DNA of 64,000 bases, from the NCBI GenBank assembly GCA_936941155.1, contig CAKZJE010000031.1, positions 1 to 64,000 on the forward strand, read 5' to 3'. Origin of the DNA: an uncultured Methylomonas sp. GTDB taxonomy: Bacteria > Pseudomonadota > Gammaproteobacteria > Methylococcales > Methylomonadaceae. The position numbers were made by a program, and so were the translations under genes. Numbering within the stretch: position 1 is the first letter of the stretch; each line of letters starts with the position of its first letter. This document shows positions 8,685 through 16,337 of the stretch, piece after piece. Under the pieces are notes generated by a model, which worked only from the letters and a program-made list of their open reading frames with translations, was not told the DNA's origin and did not search any database.

Positions 8685-9809
8685 TTACAATTCACCCGCG
8701 AAGGCTTTTTGGCTGAGTGAGTTAAATAAATAATCACTTTCTTGAAAATATTTATAGTTCCTTTCATTAACCCGTTGGTATCGCTCGAAAAACTTAACAA
8801 ATTCGTTTTGTTTATCTGCATCAGGGGCTGGCAGCATCGTTCTCCCCATAATTTCCATAGTGATGTATTTTGTACTTGTTCCTTTCGATGCACGTTTGAG
8901 ATTTTGAAGTTGGTATTCAAGAGCGAATTTATAAAACGGATAACTCCAATTTTTATTTTTTAATGTTAAAACATAAGTTCTCTGGTAGGCATTAAATTTA
9001 CCTTTGTAGTGTTTCACATCATAATCGGCTTGTGCGTTATTTCCTGCTAATAAAAGAGCCTCTTGGTCAAAAGCATATTCATCAATCGCAAAAACTTCTT
9101 TCGCGCAGGTAAAAAATGGATATTTTCCTGTTTCAGAAGACGCATTTGAATTTAATCGCCCCGTCGTAATATCAAAACATTCTGGCATAGATAATACCGC
9201 TATGTTTTTAGGATTAAACATAGGATCGCCAAACATATCCAAAAATACCGCGCGTAAAAATTCATCGGCGAGTTGCATGGCTTGCTGGCGTTTGCGGCGC
9301 AGGCTGTCAGCTTTGTCCAAAATGGCGGCAATGCGTTTTTGTTCGGGGAGAGGTGGGAGGGGAATTTGTAAGCGAGCAACATCTTTTGGATATAAGTGAA
9401 TGCCTTTCACAACATCTTTAATTTTAGAACGTGTTTCTGATGCTCTCAGCCAATAATTTAAAAATAGCGGGCAAACTTTTTCTTGGTTTGCACGAATAAT
9501 TAACCATTCACCAGTAGGCAATACTCCGACCACTGATTTTTCAGCTCGATATTGTTTATTACCTACATAATCCGAATTATGTGCGGCATTTAATATCAAT
9601 GTATCGTTTTCAACTATGGTTTTATTTTCAAATTTCTTTACTAACTCATTATCAACAAAAGATTCAAATTCGCCTTTGAACATACCGAATTCATTAACAT
9701 CTTTAATTTTTAATACCGGATGTCCACTTTTGCGCTGTTCATCTCTTGATGGTGTTTTGCCATTAAAAACATCTGAAACATTCGCTAGAGATACATATTG
9801 CCAACTCAC
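8685..9809 (-). CDS. hsdS: Type I restriction-modification specificity subunit
   Basis: About 374 residues with two target-recognition domains. TRD1 spans about 5-165, ending in the conserved IPLPPLPEQKRIAAILDKAD helix junction; TRD2 spans about 200-340; the C-terminal helix ends SLSQKAFAGEL. It sets the DNA sequence methylated by HsdM and cut by HsdR. The GTG at 9809 is preferred: GGGAGG lies 7 nt upstream and its GTGA overlaps the stop of a 9-codon upstream frame. In-frame codons extend to 9914 but run into a repeat element and are probably not translated. Confidence 0.9.
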   Translation of the reverse strand: MSWQYVSLANVSDVFNGKTPSRDEQRKSGHPVLKIKDVNEFGMFKGEFESFVDNELVKKFENKTIVENDTLILNAAHNSDYVGNKQYRAEKSVVGVLPTGEWLIIRANQEKVCPLFLNYWLRASETRSKIKDVVKGIHLYPKDVARLQIPLPPLPEQKRIAAILDKADSLRRKRQQAMQLADEFLRAVFLDMFGDPMFNPKNIAVLSMPECFDITTGRLNSNASSETGKYPFFTCAKEVFAIDEYAFDQEALLLAGNNAQADYDVKHYKGKFNAYQRTYVLTLKNKNWSYPFYKFALEYQLQNLKRASKGTSTKYITMEIMGRTMLPAPDADKQNEFVKFFERYQRVNERNYKYFQESDYLFNSLSQKAFAGEL

Positions 9810-9835
9810 AGCATCGCCTCCCATTCCTGACTCAT
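9806..9835 (-). other. Nine-codon upstream frame overlapping the hsdS start
   Basis: After a GAAGGAG site the minus strand reads ATG-AGT-CAG-GAA-TGG-GAG-GCG-ATG-CTG-TGA (MSQEWEAML). Its TGA overlaps the hsdS GTG (GTGA). This would couple hsdS translation to a leader peptide. Alternatively a frameshift has split the original HsdS N-terminus. Confidence 0.45.
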
Positions 9836-9860
9836 TTAAACTCCTTCGTTTATATTTTAT

Positions 9861-9989
9861 TTTGTAGGTTGGGTTAGCTGCTTTTTGCCTCGCAAAAAGA
9901 GCGTAACCCAACAAAACCGCCTATTTCACCGCTCAATGTTGGGTTACGCTTATATCGCTATCGCTCAATAAGCTAACCCAACCTACAAA
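9861..9989. repeat. MITE-like inverted-repeat element (GTAGGTTGGGTTAGC ends)
   Basis: Perfect 18-bp terminal inverted repeats (9861-9878 and 9972-9989, TTTGTAGGTTGGGTTAGC and its complement) enclose about 93 bp that contain a second inverted pair GCGTAACCCAACA / TGTTGGGTTACGC (about 9901-9949). No gene is inside. It lies against the truncated end of a DUF5615-type toxin. A related shorter element is at 35239-35321. Confidence 0.8.
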
Positions 9990-10043
9990 CTGAATAAAAG
10001 GCACAACCCGCCGCGATAAATTTTCATCCAATAACAATTTCAT
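9933..10043 (-). pseudogene. Truncated DUF5615 PIN-like toxin
   Basis: The frame begins MKLLLDENLSRRVVPFIQ, the hallmark N-terminus of DUF5615 PIN-like toxins (normally about 110-120 residues), and runs straight into the inverted-repeat element at codon 18. It then reads repeat sequence to a stop inside it. Catalytic residues beyond the first Asp/Glu pair are missing, so no active toxin can be made. Its ATG overlaps the restored stop of the DUF433 frame (ATGA), as in intact pairs. Confidence 0.8.
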
Positions 10044-10266
10044 CGCATTAACACGCTCATGCTATGTTCCCGATTAGCAGCAAAAAACAAACACGCCTTA
10101 ATATCTTCAATCATCAACTCAGAAAATCTTCAATAATCTCTTTTTCCGACATGCCATCCGCCAGCCACGACAACACATCATAAACCGTGATTCTTAAACC
10201 ACGAATGCAAGGCTTACCGCCGCGTTTAACCGCCTCAATCGTAATGCGTTCCGCATAATTCATCAT
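10041..10266 (-). pseudogene. Frameshifted DUF433 antitoxin
   Basis: From ATG at 10266 (or 10263), behind an AGGGGG site, the frame encodes a typical DUF433 start with KRGGKPCIRGLRITVYDVLS and EKEIIEDF, then ends at TGA 10114-10116. Restoring one missing base after GATTTT gives the expected continuation PELMIEDIKACLFFAANREH, ending in an ATGA overlap with the DUF5615 frame. DUF433 and DUF5615 are known TA partners. Both genes of this pair are therefore broken. Confidence 0.8.
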
Positions 10267-10282
10267 TTCCCCCTACTCTTCT

Positions 10283-10338
10283 AACATCTTTTCCAATTCT
10301 TTCAACTCACCCTGAATCTCATCTTCCAACGCCAACAA
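10283..10338 (-). repeat. Duplicated hsdM 3' tail
   Basis: This segment matches 11154-11209, the end of hsdM, at 54 of 56 positions. In the hsdM frame it encodes LLALEDEIQGELKELEKMLEE and a stop. The GNAT toxin gene reads through it in another frame, taking its last residues (about AVVGVGR) and its stop from the copy. The GNAT/antitoxin cassette thus lies between two copies of the hsdM end. Confidence 0.9.
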
Positions 10339-10861
10339 CTGCTTTCTCAATAGTCCGCAACCCTATAAACATCATTTGCGGCTCAGGTCTATCACCCAAC
10401 TCACCCGCCAAAACAGACAATGATACAAATCCCAACTTCTGATAAAACGCCACACTTTCGGTCTTGGCATCCACAACAACACCCACACAGCCATAACGCG
10501 CTTTCATCTCCAAAGCCAACTCAAAACTGTAGCGCAATAACGTCTTACCCAACCCCAAACCCTGATAATTTTTATCCACTGCCAAACGTGCAATCCGTAA
10601 CACCGGCAACGGATAATCAGGCAAATGATGCTTAACCGCTTTGCTTAAATTTTCTGCGGTTATCTCTCCCGCCGAAACCGTCACAAAACCAGCAATACCC
10701 GTATCTGCACTTAAAACATAACTTGTACCGATATGATGACGAAATTGATTTTGTCCGGCATAACGCTGAAAAAAACGATCCAGCTCAATATTGCCACAAC
10801 AAAAATCAGCCCGATTATCATCAGACTGCAAAGGTCGAAACTGTAAATTTAACTCAGCCAT
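10319..10861 (-). CDS. GNAT acetyltransferase toxin (TacT-like)
   Basis: 180 residues with the GNAT acetyl-CoA site RIARLAVDKNYQGLGLGKTLL (about 88-108) and GVVVDAKTESVAFYQKLGF (about 127-145), typical of toxins that acetylate aminoacyl-tRNA. The N-terminus FCCGNIELDRFFQRYAGQNQ is typical of the family. The start overlaps the antitoxin by 8 nt. The last residues and stop are encoded by the duplicated hsdM tail, so the native C-terminus may be altered. Confidence 0.88.
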   Translation of the reverse strand: MAELNLQFRPLQSDDNRADFCCGNIELDRFFQRYAGQNQFRHHIGTSYVLSADTGIAGFVTVSAGEITAENLSKAVKHHLPDYPLPVLRIARLAVDKNYQGLGLGKTLLRYSFELALEMKARYGCVGVVVDAKTESVAFYQKLGFVSLSVLAGELGDRPEPQMMFIGLRTIEKAVVGVGR

Positions 10862-11120
10862 TTGCCATTAAATCCAATAACGCCGCATTCGGCTCTGGCG
10901 GATTTGCTAATAAATCCATCACTTGCTGCATAGCCTGTGCCGATAAAGTAATACGCGCCGGAATCATAATATCCAACGGAATTTCTTTTAATGCCTGCAA
11001 GTGATGCAACAACGCCTCTTCAACTAAAAAACTTTTTTTAACGCCGCTTTTTTTTGTGTACGCTTCAATCAAACCTTGCGTATCTTTTGAAATATAAGCC
11101 GATATTTGAGTTGCATTCAT
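10854..11120 (-). CDS. Antitoxin of the GNAT toxin (DUF1778-like, ribbon-helix-helix)
   Basis: 88 residues starting MNATQISAYISKDTQGLIEAY. The first part is a probable ribbon-helix-helix DNA-binding domain. The C-terminal ANPPEPNAALLDLMANG matches the conserved NPPxPN tail of DUF1778 antitoxins that blocks GNAT toxins. The ATG at 11120 is preferred over one six codons earlier from family length. It starts 27 nt downstream of the hsdM stop and was probably inserted as a cassette. Confidence 0.85.
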   Translation of the reverse strand: MNATQISAYISKDTQGLIEAYTKKSGVKKSFLVEEALLHHLQALKEIPLDIMIPARITLSAQAMQQVMDLLANPPEPNAALLDLMANG

Positions 11121-11146
11121 AATAATCCCCTGTATCACTCAATAAA

Positions 11147-12703
11147 CTAATTCAACATCTGTTCCAATTCTTTCAACTCGCCCTGAATCTCATCTTCCAA
11201 CGCCAACAAGCGCGTTAAAATTTCTTTCGGCGAATCATACACTTCCTCGTGATGCACGGTTTCCTTATAACGATTAATCGACAAATCATAACCATTTTCG
11301 ACAATCTCAGCTTTCGGCACAAAAAAACTCTGTTCAGCACGCGACCGCTTTAGCTCATTAGCTCGATTATCCCAACGCGCCAAAATATCAGGAATATTAT
11401 CCAACTCATGCGTGATAACTTCGCCTTCTGCCACCAAAGGATTGCGCTTATCATCCAAACTAAAACCGTCGGCTTTCATATCATAAAACCACACAGAATC
11501 CGTGCCGCCGGTTGTGGTTTTGGTAAACAACAAAATCGAGGTACTGACACCTGCATACGGCTTAAACACACCGGAAGGCATGGAAATCACCGCGTCCAGT
11601 TTTTGGTCATCAATCAACCGCATTCTAATTTCGCGATGCGCATTCGATGAACCAAACAACACCCCGTCCGGCACAATCACCGCCGCGCGTCCGCCTGCTT
11701 TCAACAAACGAATAATCAAGGCTAAAAACAATAACTCTGATTTTTCAGTCTGTATCTTTACTTTTTTACCGTCTTTATCCAATTTAGGCGCAGGCGGTTT
11801 GTTTGGTCTGGTTTTGCCTAATGCTTTCAACAGATCCGGCGCAAGGGTAGAAATATCGACCGAACCTTTAAACGGCGGATTCGCTAACACAATGCTATAA
11901 GCGTCGCTCAACAAATTGCCATCGTATGCTTCCGATAAACTGTCGCGGTATTCAATCTGCGGATTCTCAATGCCGTGCAACATCATATTCATTGCGCCAA
12001 TCCGCAGCATGTGAGCATCAAAATCAAACCCTGAAAACATATCCTGATTAAAATGCGCCTTGTGCTGAGATTGCAGCAATTCATTGGCAAAATGCTGTTT
12101 CAAATATTCCACACTCGCCATCAAAAAACCGCACGTTCCTGACGCGGGGTCGCAAATCGTGTCTTCTAATCCTGGCTTCACCATTGTCACCATCATTTTG
12201 ATGATATGGCGCGGAGTGCGAAATTGCCCATTCACCCCAGCGGAGGCAATTTTAGACAGCAGATATTCATACACATCACCTTTGGTGTCGCGGGCTGCCA
12301 TATCAATACCGTCAATCATTTGCACCACTTGATCGAGCAAACTGGCTTTTGGAATCATAAAAATCGCGTCTTTCATGTGCTTGGAAAAACTGCTGTTTTC
12401 ATCCTGCAAGGTTTTGATAAACGGGAAAACTTTATCGCGTACCAAGTCATACATCAGTTGCGGGTCTTTGTCCTTAAACACTGACCAGCGCAACTCGCGT
12501 TGTGCTTCGGTAAAAATGGGCGATTCAATCGGCTGTTTAGTCAGATTGGCTTGCCGCTCTTTGTTAAGTTGAATTTCATCCAGACGGCGAATAAATAACA
12601 AATACGAAATTTGCTCAATCACACTTAACGGATTGGACACGCCGCCAGTCCAAAAAGATTCCCATATTTCATCAATCTGATTTTTAATTTTTCCAGTTAG
12701 CAC
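11147..12703 (-). CDS. hsdM: Type I restriction-modification DNA methyltransferase subunit
   Basis: 518 residues, an N6-adenine methyltransferase. An N-terminal HsdM helical domain (about 5-125, with QISYLLFIRRLDE) is followed by the SAM-binding motif DPASGTCGFL (about 185) and the catalytic NPPF (about 273). The GTG start has an AAAGGAA site about 9 nt upstream. It is the first gene of the leftward island, transcribed divergently from nudE. Its last 56 bp are repeated at 10283-10338. Confidence 0.95.
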   Translation of the reverse strand: MLTGKIKNQIDEIWESFWTGGVSNPLSVIEQISYLLFIRRLDEIQLNKERQANLTKQPIESPIFTEAQRELRWSVFKDKDPQLMYDLVRDKVFPFIKTLQDENSSFSKHMKDAIFMIPKASLLDQVVQMIDGIDMAARDTKGDVYEYLLSKIASAGVNGQFRTPRHIIKMMVTMVKPGLEDTICDPASGTCGFLMASVEYLKQHFANELLQSQHKAHFNQDMFSGFDFDAHMLRIGAMNMMLHGIENPQIEYRDSLSEAYDGNLLSDAYSIVLANPPFKGSVDISTLAPDLLKALGKTRPNKPPAPKLDKDGKKVKIQTEKSELLFLALIIRLLKAGGRAAVIVPDGVLFGSSNAHREIRMRLIDDQKLDAVISMPSGVFKPYAGVSTSILLFTKTTTGGTDSVWFYDMKADGFSLDDKRNPLVAEGEVITHELDNIPDILARWDNRANELKRSRAEQSFFVPKAEIVENGYDLSINRYKETVHHEEVYDSPKEILTRLLALEDEIQGELKELEQMLN

Positions 12704-12971
12704 TTAAGTTATTCCTTTGGTTAATATTGAAAGCATGATGCTAAATATTTATCTTTTAATTTGCTTATAAATCAATCATTAATATGACTTATTGCGTTGT
12801 AATTCATTGCATCTACAGAGTTGCTCAGTCGCTGATACGCCGCTCAATGATGCCATTGTGTATGAATAAAACCATTGAAAAACCAGCGAAAAAAGGATTT
12901 ATTTAGCGCGTATAAAAAATCTATGCAAAAGTAGGTTATATTTAAGCAACACAAATCACAATCATAAAGCA

Positions 12972-13550
12972 ATGTCGCAAAAACCAATAATTCTTCACCG
13001 CAGCACCATTGCTCGTAGCCGTTTATTTGCAATAGAAGCAATGCAAATTCAATTTAGCAACGGACAACTGCGCGATTATGAACGGCTCAAACGCGGCGGC
13101 TCTGATGGCGCAGTGCTGATTGTGCCAATCTTAGATGGCGAAACCGTATTGCTGATTAAAGAATATTGCGCAGGCGTAGATCGCTATGAAATAGGATTGC
13201 CGAAAGGAAAAGTTGATGCTGGCGAAACACCTTTGCAAGCGGCAAATCGCGAATTGAAAGAAGAAGTCGGATTCGGTGCACATCAACTGCATCATTTAGC
13301 CTCTTTAACACTCGCCCCCGCTTATTTGGAACATGCCATTGATGTGGTGATTGCACAAGATTTGTACCCTGAAAAACTCATTGGCGACGAGCCTGAAGAA
13401 CTGGAGGTGATTCCTTGGAAATTAAATCAAATCAATGAATTGCTTGCCACAGGCGAATGCACCGAAGCCCGCACCATTGCTGCACTCTATATGAGCTACG
13501 AATATTTACGCTCTCAAGCAACGCCAGCAATAAAACATGATAAATCCTAA
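12972..13550 (+). CDS. nudE: ADP compounds hydrolase NudE
   Basis: 192 residues of a Nudix hydrolase acting on ADP-ribose, Ap3A and NADH. The Nudix box GLPKGKVDAGETPLQAANRELKEEVGF (residues about 75-99, described by its ends) is intact, and the N-terminal RLFAIEAMQIQFSNG and the LTLAPAYLEHAID stretch are typical of NudE. It lies at the right edge of the restriction island; yrfG on the other side would be its usual neighbour. Confidence 0.92.
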   Translation: MSQKPIILHRSTIARSRLFAIEAMQIQFSNGQLRDYERLKRGGSDGAVLIVPILDGETVLLIKEYCAGVDRYEIGLPKGKVDAGETPLQAANRELKEEVGFGAHQLHHLASLTLAPAYLEHAIDVVIAQDLYPEKLIGDEPEELEVIPWKLNQINELLATGECTEARTIAALYMSYEYLRSQATPAIKHDKS

Positions 13551-13602
13551 TAGATTACAATAGCTAAACTCAAAATATTTTTAGGTAATTTTTGGAAACG
13601 TT

Positions 13603-16029
13603 ATGTCCGATTTAGATGTCATTCAAGAAATAGAAAAACAGATCAACGAAGCATTAAGTCTTTGTGAACTGGATGCTGTAATGAGTGGCAGTTCACGCGC
13701 AAGTTACGCAATAGATAAACAACAGCAAGTCGTGGGCTTAAATTTACAAAACTGCAACCAATCTGACTTAGTTTTCTTAGCAAAGCTAAAAAACCTCACC
13801 CACCTGAATCTCAGTCTGAATCAAATTAGTCAATTAATACCTTTAAAAAGTCTTACTAATTTAACGCACCTGAATTTACAAAAAAACAGCATTAGTGAAA
13901 TCAGACCGCTAAAAGAACTCGTTAATTTGTCGAATCTTAATTTGCAAGATAATCAAATTTCTGAATTAAAACCACTGCGTAATCTGCCGAACTTAACCTT
14001 CTTGAATTTGCAAGCCAATCAAATTAGTGATTTTCGCTATCTTTCAGAAATAACAAGCGTTCTATCGCTTAACTTAAGTTCCAATCAAATTAAAGACTTA
14101 AACCCGCTAAAATATCTAACTCAATTGCTAGTGCTTAACTTAAGTTCTAATCAACTTATTAGCATTGATGCTTTGCAAAAACTCAACAATTTAATTGAAT
14201 TAGATTTACGCTTTAATCAACTGACAAAAATTGATGCGCTAAAACACCTGAAAAAATTGCAGCGGCTGTATTTAAGCACCAATAAAATTACTGAAATTGA
14301 ACCTTTAAGCGAGCTGTTTTCTCTCAATCATCTTTATTTAGCGTCTAATCAAATTACCGATATTAATGCAATTGAAAATCTCGTATCGCTGCTGGAATTA
14401 GACCTGCGCTCTAATAAAATTACACAAGTTTATGCGGTTGAAAACCTACAGCAATTAACCGGACTTTTTTTAGAAAACAATCAAATTACTGCAATATCAG
14501 GATTAGCCAAATTAACCGAATTAACTCATCTTAATTTGCGTAACAATCAAATTGCTCATATTGATGCTCTGAAAAACTTAAAAAAACTTAATCAGCTTTA
14601 TTTAAGCAATAATAAAATTCAATCCTTGCCTAAATGGATTGTGGATTTTGATTTAAAAATAAAATGGAATAGTGGCGGTGATGGCATTAGTGTAATTGCT
14701 AATCCTTTAAAATATCCTCCTCCTGAAATTATTCGCCAAGGCAATTTTGCCATTAAAGCGTATTTTGAAGATTTAGAGCAACAACAACAACGCTCTATTA
14801 ATGAAGTAAAAATTTGCTTAGTGGGTGATAGTCAAGTAGGAAAAACCTCATTAGCACGTTTATTGTCTGGAGAAAATTTAACTCAACCGATTCAGCCAAC
14901 CCAAGGAATTACAATCACAAATTGGTTTGAGGAAAAAATGAAGGTGCATTGTTGGGATTTTAGTGGCGATGAAACAATACAAGCTACGCATAATTTATTT
15001 TTTGCCAGCCACTGTCTTTATATTTTGGTTTTAGATAATCGAGCAGATCGCCGCGAAGAATATTGGCTGAAAAAAATTGAATATTTAGCCGGCAATGTGC
15101 CCATCTTAATTGTTTTAAATAAATGCGAAGAAGCGATTAGTTATGATGTTAATCGTAGAAAATTAGTGAAATCTTATAACGGCTTACAAAGTAATAGTTT
15201 TTTTAGCGTTTCTTGTGCGCAAGGCTTAGGATTAGAAGAATTTAAGCAAGGTTTAATGAGCACGATTAAACAAATTCCTTTACTCAAAAAATTGTGGTCA
15301 GAAAACTGGATTCAAGTTAAAAAAATACTCGAACAGCAATTAATACAACATCATTATCCTCCTGCTGACAAGTACATAAAAATCTGTGTAGAACAAGGTA
15401 TTAAAGACCCTGAACATCAACAAAACTTACTGCAATCTTTGCACGATTTAGGGACAATTGTTTATTTTAAACAACGTAATCTTATAGAAAATGCTATTTT
15501 AGAATCGCAATGGCTGATGAAAAGCTTATATAAACTAATTAGTTTTACTGAGTTGAGTCAAAGTCATGGATTATTTTTTTTAAAGGATTTGGCTGTTATT
15601 TTCAAAAAAAATAACGAAAATGAATATGATTATTCGGTTGATAATTACCGATTTTTAATTAATCTTCTGCGCAGTTTAGAGCTGTGTTTTTTATCTGATA
15701 AATCCTGTTTATTGCTGCCACAATTATTGCCTATTGACGAACCGGCTTATGAGTTTGACTCAGAAACTGCATTGCGTTTTAAAATTCATTATGAGTATTT
15801 GGATGAGGCGATTATTTCGCGCTTTATTGTGCTATTGCAAGAAGATATTATGGATAAAACTTATTGGCGCACAGGTGTTTTATTAAAAAATAAACTTCTC
15901 AATGCTTGTGCCTTAGTTAAGGCGAATTATTTAGAAAATTTAATCATCATTCAAATTACTGGCGAAGATAGTCGCCATTATTTTTCTGTGATTCGCAGTG
16001 CTTTGTCTGATATTGAAGCCACGCTTTAG
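13603..16029 (+). CDS. LRR-Roc-COR (ROCO) protein 1
   Basis: 808 residues. After MSDLDVIQEIEKQI comes a leucine-rich repeat solenoid of about 13 22-residue repeats (about 45-345, units like LTHLNLQKNSISEIRPLKEL). A Ras-of-complex GTPase follows, with P-loop GDSQVGKTS (about 407-415), switch II WDFSGDE (about 450) and NKCE in place of the G4 NKxD. The C-terminal COR dimerisation domain spans about 560-808. No kinase domain is present. It is a paralogue of the protein at 18861-21539. Bacterial ROCO functions are mostly unknown; signalling is likely. Confidence 0.9.
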   Translation: MSDLDVIQEIEKQINEALSLCELDAVMSGSSRASYAIDKQQQVVGLNLQNCNQSDLVFLAKLKNLTHLNLSLNQISQLIPLKSLTNLTHLNLQKNSISEIRPLKELVNLSNLNLQDNQISELKPLRNLPNLTFLNLQANQISDFRYLSEITSVLSLNLSSNQIKDLNPLKYLTQLLVLNLSSNQLISIDALQKLNNLIELDLRFNQLTKIDALKHLKKLQRLYLSTNKITEIEPLSELFSLNHLYLASNQITDINAIENLVSLLELDLRSNKITQVYAVENLQQLTGLFLENNQITAISGLAKLTELTHLNLRNNQIAHIDALKNLKKLNQLYLSNNKIQSLPKWIVDFDLKIKWNSGGDGISVIANPLKYPPPEIIRQGNFAIKAYFEDLEQQQQRSINEVKICLVGDSQVGKTSLARLLSGENLTQPIQPTQGITITNWFEEKMKVHCWDFSGDETIQATHNLFFASHCLYILVLDNRADRREEYWLKKIEYLAGNVPILIVLNKCEEAISYDVNRRKLVKSYNGLQSNSFFSVSCAQGLGLEEFKQGLMSTIKQIPLLKKLWSENWIQVKKILEQQLIQHHYPPADKYIKICVEQGIKDPEHQQNLLQSLHDLGTIVYFKQRNLIENAILESQWLMKSLYKLISFTELSQSHGLFFLKDLAVIFKKNNENEYDYSVDNYRFLINLLRSLELCFLSDKSCLLLPQLLPIDEPAYEFDSETALRFKIHYEYLDEAIISRFIVLLQEDIMDKTYWRTGVLLKNKLLNACALVKANYLENLIIIQITGEDSRHYFSVIRSALSDIEATL

Positions 16030-16337
16030 CAAGGCTTAATATAAAAATAACTTTTTAGTTATTAACATTATAGTAGGGGCGATTTTAATCGCCCAAAGCG
16101 AATAAATTCGCCCCTACATCAATTATTTTTAGCAAAGTTTTTAGCAAAGTTTTTAACTGTGCAAAACTTTATCGTGGATACCTGCTAAATTTTTATTCTC
16201 TGAAATATATTTATCCTTATTTATTTGTTTCAGTTTACTGTCATAAATGCCGTGAAAAATGCAAATCTATCTTGAAAAAAACATGAATCGTTTTGAATAA
16301 AACTACCAATTTAAAGCATAAATAAAGGGGAGGCTCT
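16030..16337. other. Intergenic region before the HD-GYP gene
   Basis: No gene is seen. The region holds the 45-bp inverted repeat at 16073-16117, a short direct repeat of TTTTTAGCAAAG (about 16128-16153) and AT-rich sequence that probably contains the promoter of the HD-GYP-moxR pair. A cyclic-di-GMP riboswitch was looked for and not recognised. Confidence 0.5.
16073..16117. repeat. Dispersed inverted repeat, GTAGGGGCGA type
   Basis: GTAGGGGCGATTTTAATCGC and AAGCGAATAAATTCGCCCCTAC form nested inverted repeats with outer arms GTAGGGGC / GCCCCTAC. The sequence is noncoding and belongs to a class of short palindromic repeats (GTAAGGGC, GTAGAGACGC) seen elsewhere in this window. Confidence 0.65.

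Noticed and set aside
16150-16337. Possible cyclic-di-GMP riboswitch before the HD-GYP gene
   Set aside because: No GEMM-type conserved core could be recognised in the AT-rich leader.
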